64,000 nucleotides of DNA from Vreelandella piezotolerans (GTDB lineage Bacteria > Pseudomonadota > Gammaproteobacteria > Pseudomonadales > Halomonadaceae), in NCBI RefSeq assembly GCF_012427705.1, contig NZ_CP048602.1, positions 372,001-436,000 on the forward strand, given 5' to 3'. A program made the position numbers and the translations under genes. Position 1 is the first letter of the stretch. The number at the start of each line of letters is the position of its first letter. A model generated the notes under the pieces. The model made no database searches. It was given only the letters and a program-made list of their open reading frames with translations, and was not told where the DNA came from. Shown here piece by piece: positions 53,973 to 62,413 of this stretch.

Positions 53973-54806
53973 TTGGCGATGATCGAGCGAGCGGATCCCC
54001 ACATCAGCATTTCGCGCCAATGTGAGCTGCTCAAACTGAGCCGCTCATCAGTGTATTACGTCCCTCGTGAGCCACGTCAGGAGGATCTGGAACTAATGTA
54101 TCTGATTGACCAGCAGCACCTGGAAACGCCGTACTATGGCGCCCGCAAGATGCGGGTTCACTTGCAGCACCAAGGCTACCGGGTCAACCGGAAGCGGGTG
54201 CAACGGCTGATGCGCACCATGGGTATCCAGGCCGTGTATTCGCGCCCCAGAACCAGTATTCCCGGCGATGGGCACAAGATTTACCCGTACTTGCTCAAGG
54301 GGCTGGCGATCGATCGTCCCAACCAGGCGTGGGCGACTGATATTTCGTATATTCCGCTGGCTCGGGGCTTCATGTACCTGGTCGCCATCATCGACTGGTA
54401 CAGCCGCAAAGTGCTGTCCTGGCGGGTCTCCAACACCATGGACACGAACTTCTGCATTGATGCCCTGGAGGAGGCTCTACAGCGCCACGGGACGCCGGAG
54501 ATCTTCAATACCGATCAAGGCGCCCAATTCACTAGCGACGCTTTTACAGCGGTACTGAAGGAGCACAGCATCCGGATCAGCATGGACGGCAAGGGCTGCT
54601 ACCATGACAACATCTTTGTGGAACGGCTCTGGCGCAGCGTGAAGCACGAGTGCGTCTACCTCACCGCCTTCGAGGACGGACAGCACCTGAAACAGGCGCT
54701 CAACCGCTACTTCCGGCATTACAATCAGAACCGATACCACCAAACCCTTGAGTACCAAACACCCGATGAGGTGTACTACGGACACCCCCTATCCTTGGCA
54801 GCCTGA
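53973..54806 (+). CDS. IS3-family transposase OrfB (DDE)
   Basis: 277 aa as a separate ORF (TTG start), but the frame is open upstream to the TTTTTTG slip site and reads ARSVSRQRRLAMIERADP, so OrfAB is likely made by -1 frameshift. The DDE residues are in WATDISYIPL, FNTDQGAQFTS and FVERLWRSVKHE. Intact, so possibly active. Confidence 0.93.
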   Translation: MAMIERADPHISISRQCELLKLSRSSVYYVPREPRQEDLELMYLIDQQHLETPYYGARKMRVHLQHQGYRVNRKRVQRLMRTMGIQAVYSRPRTSIPGDGHKIYPYLLKGLAIDRPNQAWATDISYIPLARGFMYLVAIIDWYSRKVLSWRVSNTMDTNFCIDALEEALQRHGTPEIFNTDQGAQFTSDAFTAVLKEHSIRISMDGKGCYHDNIFVERLWRSVKHECVYLTAFEDGQHLKQALNRYFRHYNQNRYHQTLEYQTPDEVYYGHPLSLAA

Positions 54807-54915
54807 GCCAAGGGAAACAACCGGATCAGAGCTTAAGGACACGATCAGGTTGTCCAACGGAATGGGTCCACCTCAATACCGCGAACGTGCATAGGTGGGG
54901 ATTGGGAATGACGCA

Positions 54916-54948
54916 CAAAAAAATACCGCCTTATGAGCAAGGCGGTAT
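54916..54948 (-). terminator. Terminator after the YegP gene
   Basis: On the minus strand ATACCGCCTT-GCTCAT-AAGGCGGTAT is followed by seven T. Confidence 0.88.
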
Positions 54949-54978
54949 CAACAATCACTCCTTATTGGTTGGAACGGC

Positions 54979-55314
54979 CTAGGTCAAGTCTTCCTCTGGT
55001 GCTGAAGGCCCGTTCGTCTTAACAGACGAGATCCCTGCATCCCTTGCACCCGCAGAGGAGTACATCTGACTTACCCCAATAATTTGGCCATTAGAGGCCT
55101 TGAGAGCAAAATAAGGGCTTCCATTAGTCGATGTCTTTCGATCGTAAAACCGGTCATCTGGACTATGCTGTCGAACCGATCCGACACCGTTCTGGGCACC
55201 AGTTTTGTTCTGATATCCCTCGCTTTGCAGAATGATTTCCCCGTTTCCCGCTTTAAGGCGGAAATAGTACTCTGCGCTGCGATCACTGCGGAAAATTTGG
55301 TACTTAGCTGACAT
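54979..55314 (-). CDS. YegP-type DUF1508 protein
   Basis: 111 aa with two tandem DUF1508 repeats (YYFRLKAGNGEIILQSEGYQ and YFALKASNGQIIGVSQMYSS). ATG 55314 has AAAGGAGG upstream. It begins one base after the stop of the 57-aa gene. DUF1508 proteins are widespread small proteins of unknown role; they recur on plasmids and islands. Confidence 0.88.
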   Translation of the reverse strand: MSAKYQIFRSDRSAEYYFRLKAGNGEIILQSEGYQNKTGAQNGVGSVRQHSPDDRFYDRKTSTNGSPYFALKASNGQIIGVSQMYSSAGARDAGISSVKTNGPSAPEEDLT

Positions 55315-55315
55315 A

Positions 55316-55489
55316 TCAACGAGCCTCCTTTCGAACGCCTTTAAACGGAAGATCATCGGATTTCACATCCATGAAACGTCCTGTCTCTGCATCACGCTTT
55401 ACCCATCTGCCAGAGCTCATCTGAGTTTGAGATCGTTGGCGCACTGCGCCTACTCGCTTATTGTCGCCATATGGACGATTGACTGCCAT
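55316..55489 (-). CDS. Small basic protein paired with YegP
   Basis: 57 aa, MAVNRPYGDNKRVGAVRQRS, ending FMDVKSDDLPFKGVRKEAR. It is strongly basic with no membrane segment. It has AGAGAGG upstream and is directly coupled to the DUF1508 gene. I recall similar small proteins in this position elsewhere, but no function. Confidence 0.75.
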   Translation of the reverse strand: MAVNRPYGDNKRVGAVRQRSQTQMSSGRWVKRDAETGRFMDVKSDDLPFKGVRKEAR

Positions 55490-55781
55490 GACTGTATACC
55501 TCTCTAAACCAGTCGTTTACAAGTTCGCCATGGAGCAGTAGAATTCTCGCCGGTCAAAGCTGCAATCTACTGCCAATGGCGGTGGAAGTGCGCTATCAAA
55601 CCCGATCAGCACATTGTTGTTCGGGTTTTTTAGTGCACGCCAATTATGGTAATCAAAATGATGCATACAGTCAATGCGACTATCATCATCAAAATGATTT
55701 GATGGCTGGCCTTGCGCATCCTATATTCAACCAAGTGGGAAAGCAGGCCGCTCGGCTTTACGTATATCGGGGAGAGAGGAT
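55490..55781. promoter_or_regulatory. Divergent intergenic region with two operator-like repeats
   Basis: Two copies of ATCAAAATGAT, itself an imperfect palindrome (ATCA-AAA-TGAT), lie at 55652-55662 and 55688-55698, 36 bp apart. They lie between the divergent small-protein/YegP and WYL genes. A terminator-like hairpin (ACCCGA/TCGGGT then TTTTT) is at 55599-55632. The WYL protein is the likely binder; this is inference. Confidence 0.5.
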
Positions 55782-56666
55782 ATGAGGAGGACGCCATTTG
55801 AAGGAGTCTCAGGTCAACAGCTGGAAAGGTTGGCTCACATCGAATTTCTGGTTTACTTTACTGGAAAGGTCACTCGGAAAGACATTATGTCCAGGTTTGG
55901 TGTGAGCTCGGCGGCAGCTACCCGCGACTTGGGCACCTACATCGATGAAGCGCCAGTTAACATAGTGTATGACCCAAGACAGAAGCATTACGTAGCGACC
56001 AACCAATTCCAGTGCTTACTGCCTCTCTCTGCAGAGAAGTGCCTCTCCACGCTAACAAGTGGTTTCGGTGACGTTATGGAGAGCCGTGAGGTTTTTCGCT
56101 GCGCTTACAGCATAGCCCTTGAAAAACCCGACCTAGATATTACTGCTACATTCTCACGGGCCATTTCGTTGTCTAGGCCAGTTGAAATCGAGTATGTTTC
56201 GACATCGAGTGGATCTTCAACCCGAATAATCTGCCCGCATTCGTTAATGAATAATGGGTTGAGATGGCACGTCCGTGCCTATGACAGGAAAAGAAAAAAA
56301 TTCTCGGATTTTGTGATTAATCGCGTGTTATCCATTGAGCTATTGTACCAAGAAATCTTTGAGAAAAATGAAAGCATTGATGAGGACGCTGAGTGGATGG
56401 AACAAGTCGAGTTAATCATCCAGCCTCATCCGCGGTTACCTAGGAATAAACAGAGAGCAGTAGAAGAAGAATTCAGAATGCAGGGTGGCGTCCTCTTAAA
56501 AGAGGTTAAAAAAGCCCAAGTAGGTTATCTTCTCAATAGTTGGAATGTTGACTCGACGGTTGATGCGGACCTGAAAGGCCATCACGTTTTACTGCACTTG
56601 AAGAATGCTGAAGATATCAAGAAAATGAATATTGAAAGTTTTCTATTGGCGCCAAGCCTGGACTAG
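55782..56666 (+). CDS. WYL-domain transcription regulator of BrxR/CapW type
   Basis: 294 aa. An N-terminal winged helix-turn-helix (LERLAHIEFLVYFTGKVTRK...SSAAATRDLGTY, ~15-65) is followed by a WYL domain (~125-205; VEIEYVSTSSG, ICPHSLMNNGLRWHVRAYD, FVINRV) and a C-terminal WCX-like segment. This architecture is that of BrxR/CapW repressors that control BREX, CBASS and other defence islands. GGGGAGAGAGG lies before ATG 55782. No recognised defence operon follows. Confidence 0.82.
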   Translation: MRRTPFEGVSGQQLERLAHIEFLVYFTGKVTRKDIMSRFGVSSAAATRDLGTYIDEAPVNIVYDPRQKHYVATNQFQCLLPLSAEKCLSTLTSGFGDVMESREVFRCAYSIALEKPDLDITATFSRAISLSRPVEIEYVSTSSGSSTRIICPHSLMNNGLRWHVRAYDRKRKKFSDFVINRVLSIELLYQEIFEKNESIDEDAEWMEQVELIIQPHPRLPRNKQRAVEEEFRMQGGVLLKEVKKAQVGYLLNSWNVDSTVDADLKGHHVLLHLKNAEDIKKMNIESFLLAPSLD

Positions 56667-57163
56667 GCAGAGGGTGGTCGAGACGTTAGTGACTTACATA
56701 TCGAATAGTTTCGTATAAAGATATCAGCCTAAGTATTGCTGTTGATAAAGTATTTTTATCGATTGAGGACGCAGCGGGATTCTCTTAACGCTGTCTTTTG
56801 GGGCTGGCGTTTGGCCTTTTAGTGCTGCCAGTATTCAGTCTGATCTCAATTTTTAGTCTTTTGAACAAGGTTATATGCCATCATAGTCTTGGCATTGATG
56901 CCAGCTCGGTGCTGTGGCCTTATTACAAGCTATTTTTCGCTCCTAAGGTTTTTGCCTCCTTGGCTAATTTATAAGTGGTCGTTTGATGAAACCTTAACCT
57001 CTCCTGCCAGTGAATTTATTACCTCTGATTGCCAGCCCCCTATTTTTTGGGCAATGTACATGTTTTTCGGAAAACGGTTGGCTCGTTTGTTGCTAAAAAT
57101 TGGAAATTCTCAATCTTTTTCTTCGAATTAAAGTGTCTACTGGCAACTAGATCCAGTACGATT
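56667..57163. other. AT-rich gap, no supported gene
   Basis: An 80-residue open frame at 56889-57131 has no ribosome site and an unconvincing composition. I see no RNA gene, repeat or clear promoter. Confidence 0.5.
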
Positions 57164-58003
57164 TTATTGGATAAGTTTAAACCCTTCAGTATCCAATAAC
57201 GTTCTATCTATTTCCAGCGTTTTGAGCGTATACGATGATTTTTGACTCTTGGTCTCGGTTGTTTTTCTTGCTGTGAACCGAACAGGTAGGCGTTTAAAAG
57301 CTGCTTCGCTAATAGTCGAAAGCAGGTCGGGGTGGGCAACTTTGAATTTTCGGATGCCTCCGGTTTTTGTTGAATTTTCTTGTATTAATAATATGTATAT
57401 TTCATTCCGGCTATATGAATACCCATCGGCTAAACCAGCTCCGTCAGTTGTAGTCGACGTTGAAGTCTGTTTTTCAGGTTTAATAAACTCATTGTTGACG
57501 CATAGTAATGGATCGCTCTCTGGAGTGTCGAGAAGGCTAAATCCATCAGCGATTTTAGAGCTGCTCCATTTGGTTAAAAAGAGCTCTTGTCGTTCTTCTA
57601 ATTTCTGAGCTGTTTCCCTACCTATCCAAGATACGGCTTGCTGCTCTTGGAAAAGGTCCCCGTCGGGAAGCATCTTTTGAACAATATAAATAGCTAGTGA
57701 ACGTGCTTTTTGAATTATTTCTAATGCGATTTTTTTATCCAGTGTGGCTTCTAAATAGAAAACTATGCCTGCGTTTTTGGGCGTGTGCTCTTTTGTGAAT
57801 ATGACATAATCATGTTGAATGGATGTGTCATATTCTGTCCCGATTTCGTTGTTGATAGTTGAAGAAATGTAGCTGGCAAGCTTTTTTATAGCAGGGTCAT
57901 TGATTTTGTCTTCATCATATTCCATGTATTCGTCATACACGTTTTTAATGGCGGCAGAGTTGGCAGCAAGGATGAATATTTGATTGTCTTTTAGTGGTTT
58001 CAC
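57164..58003 (-). CDS. Hypothetical protein, AT-rich orphan
   Basis: 279 aa, MKPLKDNQIFILAANSAAIK. It is soluble and Lys/Glu/Thr-rich, with low GC compared with the rest of the window, which marks it as acquired. It has no recognised motif. It has a Ser/Thr linker (TSTSTTTDG) near residue 185 separating two predicted globular parts. It is the largest cargo gene near the WYL regulator and might be its partner, but nothing in the sequence shows this. Confidence 0.75.
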   Translation of the reverse strand: MKPLKDNQIFILAANSAAIKNVYDEYMEYDEDKINDPAIKKLASYISSTINNEIGTEYDTSIQHDYVIFTKEHTPKNAGIVFYLEATLDKKIALEIIQKARSLAIYIVQKMLPDGDLFQEQQAVSWIGRETAQKLEERQELFLTKWSSSKIADGFSLLDTPESDPLLCVNNEFIKPEKQTSTSTTTDGAGLADGYSYSRNEIYILLIQENSTKTGGIRKFKVAHPDLLSTISEAAFKRLPVRFTARKTTETKSQKSSYTLKTLEIDRTLLDTEGFKLIQ

Positions 58004-58474
58004 GACGTCTCCCCGGTTTTGATATATGTATTGCCATTAAATTTATTAAACATTAGATGTATTGTGTAGATATTTTATATTAACTTATCCTAAGATGGCT
58101 AGTGTTTTTTTTAAAATTTTTTAGCATTGTTTTAGTAGTAGCGGGGAAGGGTAAGTGAAGTCAATTATTTATCCCTAATGGTAAAGCTGGTTAACCGGAG
58201 TAATAAGAGCAGTTTGTTATTGGTCATTTATTTATCGTTGACTAGGGCTAAGAAGAGGTAGGTGACTCAGAGGCGGATTCCAGGTCCCCGATCTGATATT
58301 GCCTTGCTGGAAATTTTTTTGATGACACTGGAAATTAGCGTGACGGTCCGGAATGTCGGATTGGCATAGGAAACCCTGTCATGGGTTCTACATAGTGGGC
58401 CTATTGTAGAAGTGAGCACCTCCAACCTCTAATCCCGGATGAACCTTCAATATAAGGTGAAAATAAGCGTCAGT
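58004..58474. other. Gap, nothing recognisable
   Basis: About 470 AT-rich bases upstream of the 279-aa gene and downstream of the DUF2384-like gene. It probably includes the promoter of the former. No gene or repeat is seen. Confidence 0.5.
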
Positions 58475-58798
58475 TTACGCATACCCGCCCTCGCGAACAT
58501 GGGCGAGGTAAGCCATCAAATCGTGAGCTCTGCCTTGCATCATCAACTGCTCGGCTGTCAGGCCCCCCAATGCAGGAATCGCATATGTTTGACACCAAGC
58601 CCAGGCAGCGGTTCTAGAGCCCGCCCAAGGTTCGATAAGGTCTAATACTTCCCGCGTCAAGTCTTCTTGATTTTGTCTTTCGTTGTGACCATCACGGTAG
58701 AGAGCCCAGGCGAGCCCTGATCCAAACAGCAGTAGGGCGGCGATCAGAATGCCGATAGGGAGAAGGATAGCCAAAACATCAGAGGGTAAAGACAGCAT
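58475..58798 (-). CDS. Membrane-anchored protein with DUF2384-like C terminus
   Basis: 107 aa. One N-terminal membrane helix (VLAILLPIGILIAALLLFGSGLA, ~8-30), a charged linker, then IPALGGLTAEQLMMQGRAHDLMAYL...GGYA. The last part matches the toxin-binding pattern of Xre/MbcA/ParS antitoxins (PALGG-x-TP-x-EL-x6-GR-x5-YL-x4-G). Those antitoxins are soluble with an Xre domain, so a membrane anchor in its place is unusual. No RES-type toxin gene is adjacent. GAGGAG precedes the ATG. Confidence 0.65.
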   Translation of the reverse strand: MLSLPSDVLAILLPIGILIAALLLFGSGLAWALYRDGHNERQNQEDLTREVLDLIEPWAGSRTAAWAWCQTYAIPALGGLTAEQLMMQGRAHDLMAYLAHVREGGYA

Positions 58799-58939
58799 AT
58801 ATGGACTCCTCTTCGTTGTTTAGGGAGCGCTTCATGACTCGCATTGCTCATTTGCAAGCCCCATTACCAATGGGGGCATCGAAGTTGTAAGGTCAAAGTT
58901 TCCAAGCTGACAACCGCCCTATGCTTGTCGCCGATCGCT

Positions 58940-59164
58940 TCAGCTATCTATAAATTTATCATATTTCCATAGCAGTGTGGTTGAGACGAGTTTCAATCTA
59001 GACGTCTCGCCATCAGCCGGACTGCCCAGATGCTCAAGCTCTTCGGGAGAAGGGGGAGCTAGTGCATCAGCGTGGGCAGTATATGGCGTGAGCCTGGCTA
59101 CTAGCTCGGCTTCAGAAAAAGGAAGAGTGTGCTTATCCTTACGCTGTTCATGGGGTTGCGTCAT
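58940..59164 (-). CDS. Small protein with LPFSE...LTP-AHAD-LA motif, copy 1
   Basis: 74 aa, MTQPHEQRKDKHTLPFSEAE, continuing LVARLTPYTAHADALAPPS. It shares this core with the 45-aa gene at 62534. AGAGG lies nine bases before ATG 59164. The family is not recognised; size and charge suggest an antitoxin-like or regulatory peptide. It follows the 164-aa gene by 49 bases. Confidence 0.65.
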   Translation of the reverse strand: MTQPHEQRKDKHTLPFSEAELVARLTPYTAHADALAPPSPEELEHLGSPADGETSRLKLVSTTLLWKYDKFIDS

Positions 59165-59213
59165 GATGTCTAGCCTCTGTTGATGGTTCACACAAGATGA
59201 AGAGCGATGGATA

Positions 59214-59708
59214 TCAGGCCCCTTTTTTTGGTGGCTTTTGGGACACAGCATCTGCATCTGTCTGTTCCCTGCCTACTTCGGGGATATTACGCCAAGTGGA
59301 TATGTCATCTGATTCCTCAACATTTATATCGCACTGATCAAGCAGTAGCTCTAGTCGGTAAGGCCGATTCGTAGATGCTTTTGGGTGAGGTGTATGGTTG
59401 TCGGTTACGATCAGCGCCTCTTGAAGCCATGCATCGACTGCATCACAGACGGCATTATTTTCTTCTGGAGCTACGAGGATAACGCTATTTCCGGAACGGT
59501 GCAGAAAAAAGTCAACAGGTATATTGAGTGCGACCCCTCCCCTAAGATATGCCACTATCTCCCCACTCATAGCCGCCATATAAGCGTCATCGCTTTGTAA
59601 ACACTCAAGTGCTTCACGGAACGTTTCCAGTGGCTGAGGAAACCGGTCACGTAGGTCGAAGGCTCGAAACGCGAAAATCTGTTGGCCTAATTCGTCCGGT
59701 GTTCTCAT
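59214..59708 (-). CDS. Hypothetical protein
   Basis: 164-aa acidic, soluble protein (MRTPDELGQQIFAFRAFDLR), not recognised. GGAGG precedes the ATG. Likely first gene of a minus-strand group with the 74-aa motif protein and the DUF2384-like protein. Confidence 0.7.
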   Translation of the reverse strand: MRTPDELGQQIFAFRAFDLRDRFPQPLETFREALECLQSDDAYMAAMSGEIVAYLRGGVALNIPVDFFLHRSGNSVILVAPEENNAVCDAVDAWLQEALIVTDNHTPHPKASTNRPYRLELLLDQCDINVEESDDISTWRNIPEVGREQTDADAVSQKPPKKGA

Positions 59709-59842
59709 TGTTACCTCCGGTTAACATTCGGCACGAGTTTCAACGATGCTAGCACCCTAAATCATGTATAGACTGAAGGTTATTAGCACTGGGTTATAGT
59801 ACATAAGCCGCCCAACACCAGCTAACCAATATCATATGTTAC

Positions 59843-60136
59843 ATGCCGTTGGCGCTGTGCAAGGGTGGTGCATTTCAGGAAGCCACGATGGAAATCGCTG
59901 AGAAGGACGGCACTGGTAGTAACGGAATTGTGGCTGAGATCTGCCTACCGCAGGATGTGTAAACCGATCCTGTCGCTTTCATCAGAACTGTCAGGGACGG
60001 TTTGCTTGGTCGCGTTATCAAGCAAGTGATCAGTACTCTTTCAACTGACCGAGGCCTATTCATTCGGCTCGTAGAGACAGACTCTGGCAATTTGCATCAC
60101 TTCTACAAGCTAAAAGCCCTAGGAGGAACGCAGTGA
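59843..60136 (+). pseudogene. Broken small gene
   Basis: The frame MPLALCKGGAFQEATMEIAE...EICLPQDV is interrupted by TAA at 59960-59962, then continues TDPVAFIRTVRDGLLG...FYKLKALGGTQ to a stop at 60136. The protein-like second half suggests a nonsense mutation in a ~97-residue protein of unknown family. Confidence 0.45.
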
Positions 60137-60351
60137 GGCAGTGCTCGATATGAGGAACGCTGGTGTTGTGTGCTAGGTAAGGGGCGTGGCCGACATGTAA
60201 ATCAATAAAGCGCACATAATGTCGTAAAGCAATTTTTCAGCTTAACTGGTTAGCTAAGAATCTAAAAATAGGCGATTGAAAGAAATTGGGTTGATATCAT
60301 AAAGATCACCCTTGATAATTAGTAATTAAATTTAAAAGTGGAGTGAATTAA

Positions 60352-60732
60352 ATGGCCTCAGTGCTAAACGATTACATCAAAAAAGAACAGATGCTTAAAC
60401 AGTTGCAGGAGGAACTGCAAGCTCTGGAGAGCAATAGCGAGCTCAAGAAAGAACTTGAATTCAAAGAAAAATTACAAGCTTTGATGGCTGAGCACGGGAA
60501 AAAAGCACGTGATGTGTGTGAGATTCTTGAACCCTCATACCGTAATGCGCCAGCCAAAGGAGCCAGCAGCGGTACAAGTGGTCGTAAAAAGCGTGCGTTA
60601 AAGGTCTACAAAAATCCCCATACGGGCGAGGTGGTCGAAACACGAGGGGGAAACCACAAAGTTATTCAAGAATGGAAAGCGAAATATGGCAACGAGGAAG
60701 TGGTTAACTGGATCGTAGAAGAGCGCTCATAA
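60352..60732 (+). CDS. mvaT: MvaT/MvaU-family H-NS-like silencer
   Basis: 126 aa. An N-terminal coiled coil (EEQMLKQLQEEL-type, residues ~10-60; KKELEFKEKLQALMAEHGKK) is followed by a basic linker and the C-terminal DNA-binding domain YKNPHTGEVVETRGGNHKVI. It silences AT-rich acquired DNA in Pseudomonas. It is encoded on the island it may repress. A GGAGTG ribosome site precedes the ATG. It could be the only copy or an extra one; the rest of the genome is not visible. Confidence 0.92.
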   Translation: MASVLNDYIKKEQMLKQLQEELQALESNSELKKELEFKEKLQALMAEHGKKARDVCEILEPSYRNAPAKGASSGTSGRKKRALKVYKNPHTGEVVETRGGNHKVIQEWKAKYGNEEVVNWIVEERS

Positions 60733-61134
60733 GCCAATGTCGGCATACCGTGGGAGTGGCTATCAATGCGCATGCTGCTCCCTTCTAAATCCAGTGAATA
60801 GAACGCCGAGCCACGGTTAGGCCGATAGCACCCCTGAGCGGTCATTTGCTGATTTAGCTCTCGATGCAATTTCCTGGCAGGGTTTTTAATAGAAATGCTT
60901 GCATTGTCAAATAGGGCTCTTTAATTTGTTGAGAATCAATTGCTTATTAGAATCCTTGCAAATGCTGGTGATAATGGTCTTGCACTTGCGCATCTATCTG
61001 GTAAGGCTCATCGCGCAGGCGAGTTTTATTTCCATATCTTACAGGTGTAAGGTCAGGATGGTGGTTCCAGGAAAAACACATGCACACCAATAAGCTGTTA
61101 TGACGGTGGTATCGTCAGCAACCAGGAGATGAAA
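60733..61134. other. Gap after mvaT
   Basis: Only short open frames (such as LANAGDNGLALAHLSGKAHR near 60960-61050) without ribosome sites. Probably degraded coding sequence; nothing is assignable. Confidence 0.4.
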
Positions 61135-61353
61135 ATGCCAAAATTCATTATTAACCAGAATCAGCAGGCCAATGGGGATCATGAGGTTCATAATGCGACC
61201 ACGGGTTGCTCATATATGCCGAATCCTGAGAATCAAATAGATCTGGGTTATCACGGTTCATGTCATGAGGCTGTTGCTGAGGCCAAGCGGCGCTGGCCGA
61301 ACAATAGAATCAACGGTTGCTACTATTGCGCTAATGCATGTCATACAAGCTAG
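61135..61353 (+). CDS. Small cysteine/histidine protein
   Basis: 72 aa, MPKFIINQNQQANGDHEVHN, with HEVH, LGYHGSCHEAVAEAKRR and a C-terminal NGCYYCANACHTS. Conserved Cys/His pairs suggest a metal site. AGGAG sits six bases before ATG 61135; an ATG at 61129 is too close to it. I have seen similar small proteins on accessory DNA, with no known function. Confidence 0.75.
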   Translation: MPKFIINQNQQANGDHEVHNATTGCSYMPNPENQIDLGYHGSCHEAVAEAKRRWPNNRINGCYYCANACHTS

Positions 61354-61446
61354 CACTCGCTATACAAAGCAATTAACGCCGGACGCTTGCCCCTTGCTCT
61401 GCTTTTTGTGGACATTTTAGCTCTTAAAAATAAATTGAGAAAGCCC

Positions 61447-61677
61447 ATGAAAAATTCAAATTTGCTAAACGAAGAAAAGAAAGATTGTGTGCCTTATGGC
61501 AGTGATGTGTCTGCAGGAACATATCAATGTGCAGACTGCGGGCGCGAATATTCTAATCAATCGAAAACTTCACTACCACCATGCCCCGATTATTCAAGTA
61601 AGCCCCATCCTAAAAAATGTTGGAAGATATTGTCAGGACAAGGCGATGCGCCAGAAGATCCTTATCCAAATCAATAG
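61447..61677 (+). CDS. Small zinc-ribbon protein
   Basis: 76 aa, MKNSNLLNEEKKDCVPYGSD, with AGTYQCADCGREYS...LPPCPDYSS, a one-ribbon zinc site (CxxC and a later Cys). Starts at ATG 61447. It lies 93 bases after the previous small protein and in the same direction. Confidence 0.7.
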   Translation: MKNSNLLNEEKKDCVPYGSDVSAGTYQCADCGREYSNQSKTSLPPCPDYSSKPHPKKCWKILSGQGDAPEDPYPNQ

Positions 61678-61689
61678 TCCTGAAATCAA

Positions 61690-62056
61690 CTAATAAGTGC
61701 AGCACCCGCGGTTTCTAGTGCTCCCAAGTATTCACCTAAGAACACCTGGGCTGGGGTTCGGTATCCCAGCCGTTTTTTGGTCTATCGTTTAGCTTATTGA
61801 CTACCCTTCGTAGCTCTGTGTCAGACACACTTCTGAAATCAGTCCCTTTCGGGAAATATTGGCGAATCAGGCCATTAGTATTTTCATTGGTGCCACGCTG
61901 GCATGAGCGGTACGGCTCACAAAAATAGATCTTGGCCGAGACGGCCTTGGCAACCTGTCGATGTTCGGCGAATTCCGACCCGTTATCCAAGGTGATGGTC
62001 TGTGCTGCGCCTCGGCGTGGTTCTACTGCGTGCTGGGTGAACGGGGGGATCGACAT
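61690..62056 (-). pseudogene. IS30-family transposase fragment
   Basis: Contains the C-terminal half of an IS30 DDE domain: TLDNGSEFAEH, YFCEPYRSCQRGTNENTNGL and RQYFPKGTDFRSV. A one-base deletion near 61780 shifts the ending (NDRPKNGWDT instead of RLGYRTPAQVFLG, which is readable in the other frame). The N-terminal half is missing. Confidence 0.88.
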
Positions 62057-62179
62057 GTTAATAAATAAGCGGGGGCCAATTTACGGTTAAACGCCTAAAA
62101 CACGTTTGCGAAAGTCATCCATGGCGTGTGGCAATATTGCCTGCGACACTAAGCTATCGAGCATGCGAAGAAGGCCTTT

Positions 62180-62413
62180 ATGACGACAGTGCCTATTTTT
62201 AAACACGGCAAGCAACAGGCGACCTGCTTACCTAGTGAAATGGCCTATGACGGTATTCGCGAACTCGAAATTTCGCAGATTAGGGACACCATTATGTTGC
62301 GTCCCGTCTGTCCGTCGTAGGCGTCATTTCCTGAGCTTTCCAAGGCTGACGCCGATTTTCTTCTAGATCGTCCCGAGGTGTTTGATGTTGAAACATTTAG
62401 CCCACGAAAGTAG
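62180..62413 (+). pseudogene. VapB-type antitoxin with a nonsense mutation
   Basis: MTTVPIFKHGKQQATCLPSE...IRELEISQIRDTIMLRPVCPS, then TAG at 62318-62320, then ASFPELSKADADFLLDRPEV to a stop at 62413. The stop replaces the tryptophan of the conserved PSW motif (TGG to TAG). No VapC toxin follows, so it is an orphan remnant. Confidence 0.75.

Larger units (their letters stand above)
53606..54875 (+). mobile_element. IS3-family insertion sequence, complete
   Basis: 1270 bp with terminal inverted repeats TGAAGTGGACCCCGAAATTT (left) and TGAGGTGGACCCATTCCGTT (right), sharing most positions and a following GGACA. Flanks carry a 4-bp direct repeat ATAC (53602-53605 and 54876-54879). Two overlapping-frame genes lie inside. 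Confidence 0.9.

Noticed and set aside
55782..58003. BREX or CBASS operon
   Set aside because: No PglX, BrxC, cyclase or effector motif was found near the WYL regulator.
59875..60090. Minus-strand 71-codon open frame
   Set aside because: Antisense to the better supported broken gene on the plus strand.
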